A DNA stretch of 64,000 bases from Oceanobacillus senegalensis (GCF_900176885.1 NZ_LT839648.1:2234764-2298763); one strand, 5' to 3'. Shown: positions 37,333 through 46,994, numbered from the stretch's first letter. The notes: a model not told the origin generated them from the letters alone. Made by a program: numbers and translations.

Positions 37333-38072
37333 TTTTCATTCTCCTTCAACAAATAAACTCCTCCGAATCCTCCAAGAATAGTGCCGACAACAATTGCCCA
37401 TCCTGAACTCAACCCAATCTGAACACATAAAAAATTAATTAACATTGCGACAACAGCAATTAATGCTACTTTTACATTTTTCTTTACGGACGGTATAAGT
37501 AATCCAATAAACATAGCATATAATGCAATTCCCATGCTTTGGCTCAATCTTTCTGGAATCACCTCGCCTAATACTCCACCCAACAAGGATCCTATTACCC
37601 ATGAAAGATATGCTACTATAGTAATTCCTACATAATAATAGGCACCATTTTTTTGTTTTGCTTCACCACTGTGAATGGAAGAAACTGCAAACGTTTCATC
37701 CGTTAGACCAGAGGCAAGTGGTAACTTAAATTTAAAGGCAACCCCTCTTAATTGATTCATAAACGAAAGACTCATAACAAAATGACGAAAGTTCAATACA
37801 AAGGTTGCGATGACAATTTCCACTACACCTGCTCCAAGTGCAATCATATTTGCCCCCATAAATTGGGATGCACCAGCAAAAACTAGTATACTCATTAGGG
37901 TGAGTTCCCATATTGAAAGTCCTGCTTGTCTTGCAAGTACACCATATGTAAGTGCAACCGGGATATATCCAAGCATAATAGGAACACCAGTAATGATTCC
38001 TCGTTTAAACATATGTATACGCTGCGATTCATATTGCTCTAGCACCGGTTTTAGCCCCGCTCCAGTTCCCAT
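37329..38072 (-). CDS. azlC: AzlC family branched-chain amino acid exporter
   Basis: A 247-residue membrane protein with GIITGVPIMLGYIPVALTYGVLA at the N-terminus and FAGASQFMGANMIALGAG, both typical for AzlC. An ATG at 38072 after GAGGGGAG is preferred to the longer frame at 38126. It is co-transcribed with azlD and divergent from the T-box-controlled nhaC gene. Confidence 0.9.
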   Translation of the reverse strand: MGTGAGLKPVLEQYESQRIHMFKRGIITGVPIMLGYIPVALTYGVLARQAGLSIWELTLMSILVFAGASQFMGANMIALGAGVVEIVIATFVLNFRHFVMSLSFMNQLRGVAFKFKLPLASGLTDETFAVSSIHSGEAKQKNGAYYYVGITIVAYLSWVIGSLLGGVLGEVIPERLSQSMGIALYAMFIGLLIPSVKKNVKVALIAVVAMLINFLCVQIGLSSGWAIVVGTILGGFGGVYLLKENEK

Positions 38073-38163
38073 ATTATTCTCCCCTCTAACATTTTTTAAA
38101 TTGCAATAATTATAACGGATATTCATATGTTTTAGAAGATATATTCTTTGGAAAAATCATCTA

Positions 38164-38193
38164 TTGACAAAACATGAACGATAAATGTATATT
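38164..38193 (+). promoter_or_regulatory. Promoter of the T-box leader
   Basis: TTGACA (38164-38169) and TATATT (38188-38193) with an 18-bp spacer, about 35 bp before the first T-box stem. Confidence 0.7.
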
Positions 38194-38230
38194 CAATACT
38201 ATCATACAATTACATAATATAAATCCAAGA

Positions 38231-38460
38231 ATGAACAGTAGATTATATTCAAGCAGCAATTAGAGACAAAGTGATTGGTGAAAACTTTGGCAGTATATAA
38301 TTGAAATACACATTCTATAGAAAAGCGGAACCAGACGGTTAGTAACATCCGCTTTATATGCAGGGATTATAACAATACAAGTGGATGGAAGTCATACTTT
38401 TATCAATCAGGGTGGTACCGCGGAGTGAAGCTTCGTCCCTTTTGGGGATGGGCTTTTTTT
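38231..38460 (+). promoter_or_regulatory. T-box riboswitch leader, probably tRNA-Tyr
   Basis: The highly conserved T-box GGGTGGTACCGCG (38410-38422) is followed by the antiterminator partner CGTCCCT and a competing terminator hairpin CGTCCC/GGGATG with T7 (38433-38460). A Stem III-like hairpin AAAGCGG...CCGCTTT (38333-38354) precedes it. In Stem I, GAAA-TAC-A (38304-38310) matches the position of the specifier in known T-boxes (compare GAAAGGCA in glyQS), giving UAC, tyrosine. TGGT predicts a tRNA with discriminator A. Stem I is short and non-canonical, so the codon is less certain than the T-box. Confidence 0.88.
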
Positions 38461-38521
38461 ATTTATCTAGAAGTCGTACGTACCATATCTTCTAAGAAAA
38501 AACATCGGGGAGGTTCTTTTT

Positions 38522-39895
38522 ATGTTTCCAATTCAACCAAAACATCTTCCATCATGGATGGAATCATTCTTCTTTTTTCTATTCATTATTAGTCTCATTA
38601 GTTTTTTTATTATCGTGATAGGAACGAAGCCACATATCCCCATTCTGATAGGGATTTTCTTACTTATTGCGTTTGGATTCCTCAAGAAGATCTCTTATAA
38701 GGATTTGGAAGAAGCAATGGTTGCTGGTGCAAAATCTGGTATGGGAGCAATTTTCTTATTTTTCCTTATTGGTATTTTAATTAGTAGTTGGATGATTAGT
38801 GGGACGATTCCCGCTTTGATTCATACAGGTTTCTTCTTAATAGGAGAATCATGGTTTTTTGCAATTGTTTTTGCTGTAACAGCAATTATTGGAGTGTCTC
38901 TGGGGAGTTCCTTGACCACTACCGCCACAATCGGTGTAGCTTTTATTGGAATGGCAAATGCCATGGACATATCATTAGCGATTACAGCTGGAGCAATCGT
39001 GTCCGGTGCCTTTTTTGGAGATAAAATGTCACCTTTATCAGATACAACAAACCTTTCTTCTACTATTGTTGGAGTGGACTTATTTGATCATATTAAACAT
39101 ATTAGTTTAACTACTGTACCAGCTTTTCTTCTCTCATTTATTATTTTTGTACTATTATCACCAGAAAAAACAGCTAATATGGCCAATATCCAAAATTACC
39201 AAGAAGCATTGGTTTCCTCCAATCTTATTTACTGGACATCCTGGATACCTCTAATCATTCTTATTTTCTGTACCGTTTTTCGGGTTCCAGCATTTATTGC
39301 CTTAACGATTAGTAGTTTAGTTGCAACATTCTTGGCATGGTTCATTAACTCCTTTACCTGGTCAGAAATCTGGTCTATTTGGTTTAATGGCTATACCGGT
39401 ACAACGGGATTTGAACCTGTGAATGAACTACTGACGAAAGGTGGCATAAACAGTATGCTATTTACGATATCCTTAGTTATCTTAGCATTAAGCTTTGGTG
39501 GATTGTTGTTTGTAACTGGAATTATTCCAAGTTTACTTGGAGCTATTCAGGATAAAGTTAAGAGCATTCGAGCAACCATTGTTTCTACAGCTATTACCGC
39601 TATAGGGGTAAATGTTTCCATTGGGGAGCAGTATTTATCCATTTTATTAACTGGAGAAACTTTTAAGGGAATGTATCAAAAAGCAGGACTTTCCAAAAAG
39701 GCATTATCGAGAACATTAGAAGATGCTGGAACTGTTATCAATCCACTAGTCCCTTGGAGTGTTTGTGGTGTATTTATTGCTGATGTCCTTGGGGTTTCAG
39801 TATTAGCATATCTGCCATTTGCTTTCTTTTGCCTGCTTAGCCCAATTATAACTATTTTATTTGGCGGAAAATCCATTGGAGCAAAACAAAAATAA
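38522..39895 (+). CDS. nhaC: NhaC-family Na+/H+ antiporter under T-box control, possible tyrosine carrier
   Basis: A 457-residue NhaC-family transporter with about eleven membrane segments, including GVSLGSSLTTTATIGVAFIGMA and FFGDKMSPLSDTTNLSS, both typical of the family. The position matches yheL/nhaC of B. subtilis. The T-box leader makes expression depend on uncharged tRNA, most likely tRNA-Tyr; comparative work has suggested that T-box-linked YheL proteins carry tyrosine. So the substrate may be an amino acid instead of, or besides, Na+/H+. GGGGAGG precedes the ATG. Confidence 0.88.
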   Translation: MFPIQPKHLPSWMESFFFFLFIISLISFFIIVIGTKPHIPILIGIFLLIAFGFLKKISYKDLEEAMVAGAKSGMGAIFLFFLIGILISSWMISGTIPALIHTGFFLIGESWFFAIVFAVTAIIGVSLGSSLTTTATIGVAFIGMANAMDISLAITAGAIVSGAFFGDKMSPLSDTTNLSSTIVGVDLFDHIKHISLTTVPAFLLSFIIFVLLSPEKTANMANIQNYQEALVSSNLIYWTSWIPLIILIFCTVFRVPAFIALTISSLVATFLAWFINSFTWSEIWSIWFNGYTGTTGFEPVNELLTKGGINSMLFTISLVILALSFGGLLFVTGIIPSLLGAIQDKVKSIRATIVSTAITAIGVNVSIGEQYLSILLTGETFKGMYQKAGLSKKALSRTLEDAGTVINPLVPWSVCGVFIADVLGVSVLAYLPFAFFCLLSPIITILFGGKSIGAKQK

Positions 39896-39982
39896 TAAGA
39901 CAAAAAAACGGCTTCACTAGCACTTACCGTGGAGAAAAAGACAAATCACATAACTAATAGCATACAATTATATTTAAATGCA

Positions 39983-40100
39983 AAGAGACTGGGACATTAG
40001 TATTTTCTCGGCAATATTCGAACATGATTAATGCATAAAACTACCTTGAAACATTGTTCGTTTTGGAGTTAAGCACTCAAGCTATGTCCCAGCACCTTTG
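39983..40100 (+). repeat. Dispersed CTGGGACAT hairpin element
   Basis: CTGGGACAT (about 39990) and ATGTCCCAG (about 40085) bracket an approximately 110-bp AT-rich unit between nhaC and the CNNM gene. Elements with these ends are familiar in Bacilli intergenic DNA. A related start occurs at 41472 (GAGGCTGGGATAT). Confidence 0.55.
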
Positions 40101-40122
40101 TGATTTGAATTACGTCCTATGT

Positions 40123-41442
40123 TTATTGTTTCTTTTTGTTATCATTAATGCGGAGGATAACTTTCTCGATTCTAAAGTCTCCTACTTCTATAACTTCAAA
40201 ATGAAAGTTTTTATAGTTTATAACTGGACGTTCTTCTTTGGTAGGTATATATCCAATTTGATCAATAAGAAATCCACTTACTGTGTCAAAGTCATCTGAA
40301 GGAAATTCTGTATCCAATGCATCTTCAAGCTTCCAAAGGTTAAATGTTCCGTCAATTTCATATTCGTTTGGTTTAATTTGTTTCATTTCTTCTTCATTCA
40401 CTTCAGATTTAATGCTTTCACTAAAAATTTCTCCAACGATTTCTTCGATTACATCCTCAATAGTAACTAGCCCCTCCGTTCCACCATATTCATCTAAAAC
40501 AATAGCAATATGAATGTTTTTTTGCTGCATATTCGTGAGTAATACATCGATACTAAACGTTTCCAAAACAAAATGCGGTTCACGAATAATATCTTTTAAA
40601 TGAAAGGATTGTCGTTCATTTTTTATATAATGAAACATGTCTTTTACATGAAGGATACCAACAATGTTGTCCATATCACCTTCAAATACAGGGAACCTAG
40701 TATATCCAAATTCATTAACCATATTTAATGTCTCATCTAAACTAGCATCAATGGACAGGACTGACATATCTGTTCGATGTGTAATAATATCTGTTACATC
40801 TTTATCATTAAATTCAAATATGTTATTAATCATTAATTTCTCCGTATCCTTAATGTTTCCACGTTCTTCACCAATATCAATCATCATTCTAATTTCATCT
40901 TCAGTCGCTTCTTCATTCTGTGCATTTGGATCCACTCCAAACAAACGAACTACCGTGTTGGTAGAAAATGTTAGTAATTTAACGATTGGTAATGTTAATT
41001 TAAATAATAGTGTTAATGGTTTGACGGCAATATTAGCGATAAATTCAGCTTTCTGCAATGCAATCTGTTTTGGAACAAGTTCTCCAAACACTAATGTAAA
41101 ATAGGATAAAGTGATGGTAATCACAATAACTGAGATGGTTTTCAACACATCAAGGGAAAGAGGAACCCCTAACTCATAGACGGCATTAGCAAGTGGTCCC
41201 GCAAAGAAGTCAGCAGCAAAAGCACTTGCTAAAAAACCGGCCAATGTTATACCAATTTGAATAGTACTTAAAAACCGACTGGGCTCTGATATCAAGTTAT
41301 ACAGCATTATCGCTTTTTTATCCCCGGTATCGGCCATTTTTTTAATTTTATTATCGTTGAGTCCGATTAATGCAATTTCAGATGCTGCAAAAAATGCATT
41401 AAGTATAATCAGGATGATTAGTATTAATATAGCAACTGTCAA
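40123..41442 (-). CDS. CNNM/CorC-type membrane protein with CBS pair
   Basis: A 439-residue protein: N-terminal DUF21/CNNM membrane domain (about residues 1-180, NAFFAASEIALIGLNDNKIK), two CBS domains (about 195-330, with TDIITHRTDM and HIAIVLDEYGGTEGLVTIEDVIEEIVGEI) and a C-terminal CorC_HlyC domain. Such proteins (YhdP, MpfA) are linked to Mg2+ homeostasis. A TTG seven bases after TTGGAGGG is chosen; the open frame extends to 41523 but without a ribosome-binding site. Confidence 0.9.
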   Translation of the reverse strand: MTVAILILIILIILNAFFAASEIALIGLNDNKIKKMADTGDKKAIMLYNLISEPSRFLSTIQIGITLAGFLASAFAADFFAGPLANAVYELGVPLSLDVLKTISVIVITITLSYFTLVFGELVPKQIALQKAEFIANIAVKPLTLLFKLTLPIVKLLTFSTNTVVRLFGVDPNAQNEEATEDEIRMMIDIGEERGNIKDTEKLMINNIFEFNDKDVTDIITHRTDMSVLSIDASLDETLNMVNEFGYTRFPVFEGDMDNIVGILHVKDMFHYIKNERQSFHLKDIIREPHFVLETFSIDVLLTNMQQKNIHIAIVLDEYGGTEGLVTIEDVIEEIVGEIFSESIKSEVNEEEMKQIKPNEYEIDGTFNLWKLEDALDTEFPSDDFDTVSGFLIDQIGYIPTKEERPVINYKNFHFEVIEVGDFRIEKVILRINDNKKKQ

Positions 41443-41462
41443 AAATATTCCCTCCAAAATGG

Positions 41463-42177
41463 CTTCGCTAATATGAGGCTGGGATATAATTAATGTATGT
41501 AACTCAAAAGACGAACAATACACGGATTAAGTAGGCTCCTTTAAAAAAGGAAACCACTTTTTCTGCGTGTGTTTCGCTGTTAAAACGTTCCTATTCCTAC
41601 GAGATACGAAGCCTAAGTGACACGTAGTGCAACGAAGGCTAAGAACGCCACGTCCTGGGACTGCGGTTACTCACCCATCGAAAACCTTTTTTGGTAACGC
41701 TTTCTCGGCCAACATCATAATCCTAAGTTGGTTCTACAGCCGCCCTATGCTGCGTAAAGTATATTTCCGAGACGGCTTTTCGCACCAACTTAGTTTTGTT
41801 TTGAAAAAATACTTTTGCCTCTGCCCCATCTTCTGTTATTTATAGTTTACCAAAATAATGAAATTATTTACGTTAGGAGGATTTATGGTGCATAAGTTAA
41901 CTGCTAGCGGACCCTTCTAAAAAAGATTAGTCCATAGTAACACCCAAGCAAATTAATAGACCTATACTCAAAACAGTAAAGGTCTTGCTAAAACGATATC
42001 CTTGCAAGCAGAATCGGGAGTAAATACACTTCAAAATGAGATTCTACTGTACGGCTACTTCCCTTCAGGAGAATATTTATATATTAACTTACGTATAACC
42101 TGTCAACATCCAATTCGACAATTATTTTTATTCACTAAAGTAATAATTAATCTGGTAAAACCACTGGACAAAATCAA
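41463..42177. other. Gene-free region with degenerate repeat sequence
   Basis: No convincing gene is seen in about 700 bp. It begins with a GAGGCTGGGATAT element start. At 41640-41690 it contains CTGGGACTGCGGTTACTC followed by CCATCGAAAAC, closely similar to 47030-47062 (CGGGACTGCGATTACTCGT, CCACCGAAAAC). Short inverted pieces such as CTAAGTTGGT/ACCAACTTAG (41723-41796) suggest a larger folded repeat. The last 250 bp show nothing I can interpret. Confidence 0.45.
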
Positions 42178-42948
42178 TCATTTATTTAAAACAGCCGCTA
42201 ATTTTTCTAGCCCCTCTAGTAGTCTTGGGGATGGTCGGCAGAAGAGGGACTCCTCTAACACATGAATGTTACCTTCTTGTATGGCCTTCATATTTTCCTT
42301 CCAGCCTGGGCGTTTTATCACTAATTCTGGATTCATCTTTTCTTCTTTTACCCCTACCCATACCATACATATATGATCCGGATTACGAGTTTTCACATCC
42401 TCCCAATCCGTTCGAAAGCTTGCAACCTCTTCAGATGCAAAGATGTTTTCTCCACCTGCTAGTTCGCTTATTTCCGTTAACCAATTGAGTCCTCCTGGTG
42501 TAAAAATAGGTTTTGGCCACCATTCCCAATATAAAGTTGGTTTATTGTTTATTCCTTGCGATTGTTGTCGATAATTTTTTACTTTAGATCGAAATTCGTC
42601 TGATTTAATTTGTCCTAGCTCTCTAAATCCAATTGCCTCCCCAACGATTTGAATATCATCAGCAATCTCTTCTAGTGAATTAGGATTTAAAACAATGTAA
42701 GGCAAATTCCTTTCTTTTAGTGCTTCGATATTCTTCTCCATCCCCGGAACACTTAACGAAGCAATAACGAGGTCTGGATTTAAATCTGCCACCTTATCCA
42801 TATCAATGGATAAATCAGGTCCAACTCTAGGTAAATCTTTTACAGATAACGGCCAATCTGAATAGTTATCAACGCCAACTAATAAATCTGTTTTCCCTAA
42901 GTAACCAAGAACCTCCGTATTACTAGGACAAATTGAAACAACTCTCAA
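42178..42948 (-). CDS. BtuF-like cobalamin-binding protein lacking a signal peptide
   Basis: A 256-residue class III periplasmic-binding-protein fold similar to BtuF: VVSICPSNTEVLGYLGKTDLLVGVDNYSDWP, PDLSIDMDKVADLNPDLVIA and WEWWPKPIFTPGG. It starts at TTG after GAGAGAGG and an in-frame stop (TGA) lies seven codons upstream, so there is no hidden signal peptide or lipobox. It is therefore probably cytoplasmic, and no BtuCD-type genes are nearby. It may bind cobalamin or a related ligand inside the cell. Confidence 0.8.
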   Translation of the reverse strand: MRVVSICPSNTEVLGYLGKTDLLVGVDNYSDWPLSVKDLPRVGPDLSIDMDKVADLNPDLVIASLSVPGMEKNIEALKERNLPYIVLNPNSLEEIADDIQIVGEAIGFRELGQIKSDEFRSKVKNYRQQSQGINNKPTLYWEWWPKPIFTPGGLNWLTEISELAGGENIFASEEVASFRTDWEDVKTRNPDHICMVWVGVKEEKMNPELVIKRPGWKENMKAIQEGNIHVLEESLFCRPSPRLLEGLEKLAAVLNK

Positions 42949-43118
42949 AAAACCTCTCTCCCCTCATATATGTAAATAATTGTAATTAAACTGTCTTATA
43001 TGCTTAATTTTAAAATGCAAAATAACTTCACACGAAATTTGGAGCTTTCTACTGCAACGTGATTATATACATTACCCCTATTTAAAAATAACTAATTTTC
43101 AGTCGTCTATTACTATAA

Positions 43119-43163
43119 TAAAGCTCTTAGAATTAACCCTAATTTGAATTTCTAAGAGCTTTG
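43119..43163 (-). terminator. Terminator of map
   Basis: AAAGCTCTTAGAA pairs exactly with TTCTAAGAGCTTT, with A- and T-rich flanks, just beyond the map stop codon. Confidence 0.8.
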
Positions 43164-43169
43164 ATTTTA

Positions 43170-43925
43170 TTATTCTTTGTCTTGGTCAGTTATTATATGT
43201 GGGCCATCCTTGGTAATCACAAGGGTATGTTCATACTGAGCAGAACGTCCTTGGTCAACCGTTCTAGCTGTCCAGTTATTAGAGTCCATTTTACTTTGCC
43301 ATGCTCCCTCATTAATCATCGGTTCAATCGTAATGACCATTCCCTCTTTCAAGCGTAACCCTTTATTGGGTAATCCAAAGTGGGGAATATGTGGATCTTC
43401 ATGAAGGGTTGGTCCAATTCCATGTCCTGTAAAGTCACGAACAACAGAAAAGCCTTCTCCTTCTGCATAAGTCTGGATAGCATGACCAATATCCCCAATA
43501 CGATTACCTACTTTAGCTTGCTCAATCCCCTTATAAAGGGATTCTTTAGTTACTTCCATTAATCGTTTCCCTTTTTCATCTACATTTCCTACAGCATAGG
43601 TCCAAGCAGAATCCGCGAGTCCGCCATCTAAATTTACGACCATATCAATGGTGACTATATCCCCATCCTGCAATTTCTCTTCACGTGGGAAACCATGGCA
43701 GATTTCATCATTAATCGAAGCACAAATAGCATAAGGATAGCCACTATATCCTTTCTGCTCTGGAGTTGCTCCATGCTTCACTAAAAAATCTTCCACAAAT
43801 GAATCTATTTCCAATGTTGTTATACCTGGTTTGATCATTTTTGCAATTTCTTTGTGGGTTTGGACAAGCAGATCACCTGCTGCCTGCATTTTTTCAATCT
43901 CACGTTTACTTTTTCTAGTAATCAA
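43170..43925 (-). CDS. map: Type I methionine aminopeptidase
   Basis: A 251-residue MetAP of the MapB (YflG) kind, judged from length and the start ITRKSKREIEKMQAAGDLLVQTHKEI. Metal ligands are visible in DMVVNLDGGLADSAW (two Asp), GHGIGPTLHE (His), TIEPMINEG (Glu) and YEHTLVIT (Glu). It removes N-terminal Met from new proteins. TTG at 43925 lies just after AGGAAGAGG; a longer frame to 43970 has no ribosome-binding site. Confidence 0.92.
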   Translation of the reverse strand: MITRKSKREIEKMQAAGDLLVQTHKEIAKMIKPGITTLEIDSFVEDFLVKHGATPEQKGYSGYPYAICASINDEICHGFPREEKLQDGDIVTIDMVVNLDGGLADSAWTYAVGNVDEKGKRLMEVTKESLYKGIEQAKVGNRIGDIGHAIQTYAEGEGFSVVRDFTGHGIGPTLHEDPHIPHFGLPNKGLRLKEGMVITIEPMINEGAWQSKMDSNNWTARTVDQGRSAQYEHTLVITKDGPHIITDQDKE

Positions 43926-44084
43926 TAGCCTCTTCCTTTCTCTAGCTAAAAATGAATATTCTATATACAATACAGGTAATTATCTCGTAAAATAGTATTA
44001 ACCTTATAAATTTTATCATATTCCATTCCATCCTGCAGTGCAATTGTTTTAAAGGGGAACGACAATCTTTAAAGGAGGTTTACA

Positions 44085-44807
44085 ATGATTAACATACAGA
44101 ATGTGTCTAAATTTTATTCGAACAAACGAGTTATCGATAACCTAAATCTTTCTATTCCAAAAGGGAAAATTATTGGTTTTATTGGGCCTAATGGTGCAGG
44201 TAAATCAACGACCATAAAAATGATGACCGGTATCCTCCCTATTGATGAAGGTAGCATAACACTAAATGGTTATGACATAGAGAAACAGCCAATAGAAGCC
44301 AAAAGATGTTTTGGACTTGTTCCAGATCGCCCTGATATGTTCCTGAGGCTAAAAGGAATCGAGTATCTAAACTTTATTGGGGATATCTTTAACATTCCAT
44401 CTGAAATACGACAGGAACGCATTGAAAAAATAACGAAACAATTTTCCATATATGAAGCTTTACATGACTATATTCAAACCTATTCACATGGGATGAGGCA
44501 AAAAATTATTGTAACAGGTGTATTACTTCACGACCCTCCCATTTGGATATTGGATGAGCCGCTAACAGGACTTGACCCCAAATCATCATTTATTTTAAAA
44601 GAAATGATGCGCGAAAATAAACAAAGAGGTAACACTGTTTTCTTTTCCAGTCATGGTTTAGAGGTAGTTGAACAATTAGTAGATGAGATAGCTATCATTA
44701 ACCATGGGGAATTATTATTTTACGGAAGTTTAAAAGAATTAAGTGAACAATACCCATCCTATGACTCTTTGGAAAAAGTATTTTTGGAGTTGACAAACGA
44801 TGCTTAA
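44085..44807 (+). CDS. ABC transporter ATP-binding protein
   Basis: A 240-residue ABC ATPase with Walker A GPNGAGKST (about residue 37), signature YSHGMRQKI, and Walker B IWILDEPLTGLDPKS. It resembles EcsA-like exporters. AAAGGAGG precedes the ATG, and the membrane partner gene overlaps its end by eight bases. The substrate is unknown. Confidence 0.92.
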   Translation: MINIQNVSKFYSNKRVIDNLNLSIPKGKIIGFIGPNGAGKSTTIKMMTGILPIDEGSITLNGYDIEKQPIEAKRCFGLVPDRPDMFLRLKGIEYLNFIGDIFNIPSEIRQERIEKITKQFSIYEALHDYIQTYSHGMRQKIIVTGVLLHDPPIWILDEPLTGLDPKSSFILKEMMRENKQRGNTVFFSSHGLEVVEQLVDEIAIINHGELLFYGSLKELSEQYPSYDSLEKVFLELTNDA

Positions 44808-46440
44808 AACAATGCTACTAGCTAAAACGATGTTAAAAATGCAATATCGGAACCCAGATCGTAAGGCTTCTCATACCATATTGTATATTATTGCCTTCTT
44901 ATTCTTATTACCAATACTTATTATATACATGGATGTCTTACGTAGCCTAGTATACAGCCTATATACAACCTTTGAACCAATGGGGCAAGAATCAATTGTC
45001 TTGGGGTTGTTATTTTTAAGCTTACATTTTCTATTATTCTTTATAAGCATTATCACTGTCTTAGGTACATTTTATTTTGCAGAGGACATGGAATCATTTA
45101 TTCCATTTCCTTTCCAGCCTTATCAACTATTAGTAAGTAAAGCGGTAAATCCTTTTATCTATCTTTATATCACAACAGGTGCTTTATACATACCCTTTTT
45201 CTATTTCTATGGGAACATAAGTGAAGCATCCTTCCTGTTTTATGTATATGGATGTATTAGTCTCCTATTTCTACCCATTGTTCCTTTTTCACTTGCTGCA
45301 GTGCTTGTTATGTTTATCATGCGATTTGTCAATATCGCTAAAAATAAAGACCGGTCAAAACTGATAGCTGGGATTTCAAGCTTTTTATTTATTATTGGGA
45401 TAAATGTGTTTGTACGCATAAATACAGATAATGAAGCTATGATGGAAAACACGCTATCATTCGTTCAAGAACAAGATGGTTTATTAATGTGGTTGACGGG
45501 ATTCTACCCACCTGCATATTTGAATACAAAAGTTCTTACTGAGGCCAGCTCCTGGGTAGGAATTCTCACCCTATTATTATACGTAATGGTTTGCTTCATA
45601 GCCTTCGCACTGTTTATTTGGCTTGGTCAACTACTTTATCTAAAAGGGGCATTAGGTATAAATACTGGCAATAAAAAATCAGTTTCAAATAAAAATATGA
45701 GTAAGAACCTGAAGCTAAAACCAATTTGGTTCACTTACATGAAAAAAGAATTACGAATTATATTTCGAACACCAACGTTTCTTATGCAATGTGTTATTCA
45801 AAGTTTATTTGGGCCGTTTTTTATCATGATTATTTTTATGCTTGATTTTGGTAGTACTTCCCTGTTTAGTTTATCGGAAAGTTTTACCGATAAACAAATT
45901 TTGCTTATTTTATTTCTTGCAACTATATTTAGTGTTGGAGCAAACCCAACATCCTATACTTCTATATCACGGGAAGGTAAAAATTGGTCAAGTAATTTAT
46001 TTTTACCGCTACATCCAAGACAAATATTAACAAGTAAAATAGCTGTGTCCACTATTATTGACTTTCTGACAATAGGAATTTTAGCTATTATCATTATCTA
46101 CCTAAATGTCTCTTTAGAAATTATTTTACTATGGTTGTTTCTCAGTATCACTGGTAGCTGGTATACAAGTACACTCGGTGTTTATTTGGATTTTATAGAA
46201 CCCAAGTTAAACTGGACAGATGAACAGGAACTATTTAGAATGCGTTTGATAGGATTTCTGTCTCTTATATTTACTGCAGGAGTTTTCGGTATGATTGGTC
46301 TTATTCTCTGGAACATTCATTTCATTCAAGAAATCTATCTCCTTGCAGTAATATTGATACTCTGTATAGGAATAGCAACAGGTATTGTACAGGGCTTACT
46401 AGAAAGAAAGCAAAGAGAGAAGCATCAGCAGTATATTTAA
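44800..46440 (+). CDS. ABC exporter membrane subunit (putative ABC exporter family)
   Basis: A 546-residue protein with about twelve membrane segments in two halves separated by a basic, Lys/Asn-rich loop near residue 290 (NKKSVSNKNMSKNLKLKP). It contains FYFAEDMESFIPFPFQPYQLLVSKA and REGKNWSSNLFLPLHPRQILTSKI, features of large two-part ABC-2-like exporters. It is the permease for the overlapping upstream ATPase. Substrate is unknown. Confidence 0.85.
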   Translation: MLKTMLLAKTMLKMQYRNPDRKASHTILYIIAFLFLLPILIIYMDVLRSLVYSLYTTFEPMGQESIVLGLLFLSLHFLLFFISIITVLGTFYFAEDMESFIPFPFQPYQLLVSKAVNPFIYLYITTGALYIPFFYFYGNISEASFLFYVYGCISLLFLPIVPFSLAAVLVMFIMRFVNIAKNKDRSKLIAGISSFLFIIGINVFVRINTDNEAMMENTLSFVQEQDGLLMWLTGFYPPAYLNTKVLTEASSWVGILTLLLYVMVCFIAFALFIWLGQLLYLKGALGINTGNKKSVSNKNMSKNLKLKPIWFTYMKKELRIIFRTPTFLMQCVIQSLFGPFFIMIIFMLDFGSTSLFSLSESFTDKQILLILFLATIFSVGANPTSYTSISREGKNWSSNLFLPLHPRQILTSKIAVSTIIDFLTIGILAIIIIYLNVSLEIILLWLFLSITGSWYTSTLGVYLDFIEPKLNWTDEQELFRMRLIGFLSLIFTAGVFGMIGLILWNIHFIQEIYLLAVILILCIGIATGIVQGLLERKQREKHQQYI

Positions 46441-46506
46441 GGGTGTTTTGTAAAGGATTGTTGTTATGCACAAAATAGATAGAATGCGGTAGTAATGTTG
46501 TTTACG

Positions 46507-46690
46507 TTGATTTCCGCTCCGGGTAGAGCGGTTATGCACGAAAATAGCGGAGGAAATATACGGAGACTCCAGTGGGAGCAGAGGCCTAGGTGAAACCCCG
46601 GAGTGCGTAGCACGAGGAGGGCTCAGCAGCCGCCCACGGAAAGCGCAGTGTATTTCCGCAGCGGTATTTTTGCTCAAATGACAGCTTATT
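46507..46690. repeat. GC-rich dispersed repeat of the Bacillaceae type
   Basis: The block contains GGAGACTCCAGTGGGAGCAG, CCCCGGAGTGCGTAGCACGAGG and CCGCCCACGGAAAGCG, bounded by TTTCCGCT...GCGGAAAT-like ends. It is markedly more GC-rich than its surroundings. This type of intergenic sequence recurs widely in Bacillus-related genomes. It covers most of the 343-bp gap after the ABC exporter genes and contains no plausible gene. Confidence 0.6.
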
Positions 46691-46744
46691 GCACATCATC
46701 TTTCTACTGCGACACAAAATATATACCAAAACAGCCTAATTAAA

Positions 46745-46774
46745 AAAATGCAGTGGAGCTCTCCACTGCATTTT
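46745..46774 (-). terminator. Terminator of the YjcZ-like gene
   Basis: AAAATGCAGTGGAG pairs with CTCCACTGCATTTT and on the minus strand is followed by TTTTTT. Confidence 0.8.
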
Positions 46775-46783
46775 CCTTATTTA

Positions 46784-46897
46784 CTAATATCCTCCATAAC
46801 CGCCTGTGTATGCAGTACCAATGATAATTAATAAAATAAATAGTACGACTAACAGTGCAAAACCTGAGCCGTAACCTACTCCACCTTCTTTACCCAT
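46784..46897 (-). CDS. YjcZ-family small sporulation protein
   Basis: A 37-residue peptide: Gly-rich start [21 protein letters not shown], a single membrane helix, and Gly/Tyr-rich end TGGYGGY. This is the layout of YjcZ/SscA-type spore proteins. AAGGAGGGGG precedes the ATG and a terminator follows, so it is a complete small gene likely to be missed by length filters. Confidence 0.9.
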   Translation of the reverse strand: MGKEGGVGYGSGFALLVVLFILLIIIGTAYTGGYGGY

Positions 46898-46994
46898 AAC
46901 CTTCCCCCTCCTTATTTCAAGCTAATTTACTATATTCAAAAAGCTGGAAAATGGGAGGGTATTTACCTAAGTTTTTATAGAAAGTGTTTAAAAA

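Noticed and set aside
40664..41104. 146-codon frame opposite the CNNM/CBS gene
   Set aside because: A low-complexity Ser/Ile/Asn-rich shadow of the real gene on the other strand.
41627..41845. 72-codon frame in the 41.6-kb region
   Set aside because: It lies within dispersed repeat sequence, and its counterpart at 47 kb does not keep the frame.
42002..42488. Two plus-strand frames opposite the BtuF-like gene
   Set aside because: They run antisense to conserved protein sequence and have no start signals.
46399..46677. 92-codon minus-strand frame across the GC-rich repeat
   Set aside because: It overlaps the ABC exporter gene end and a non-coding repeat; composition explains the open frame.
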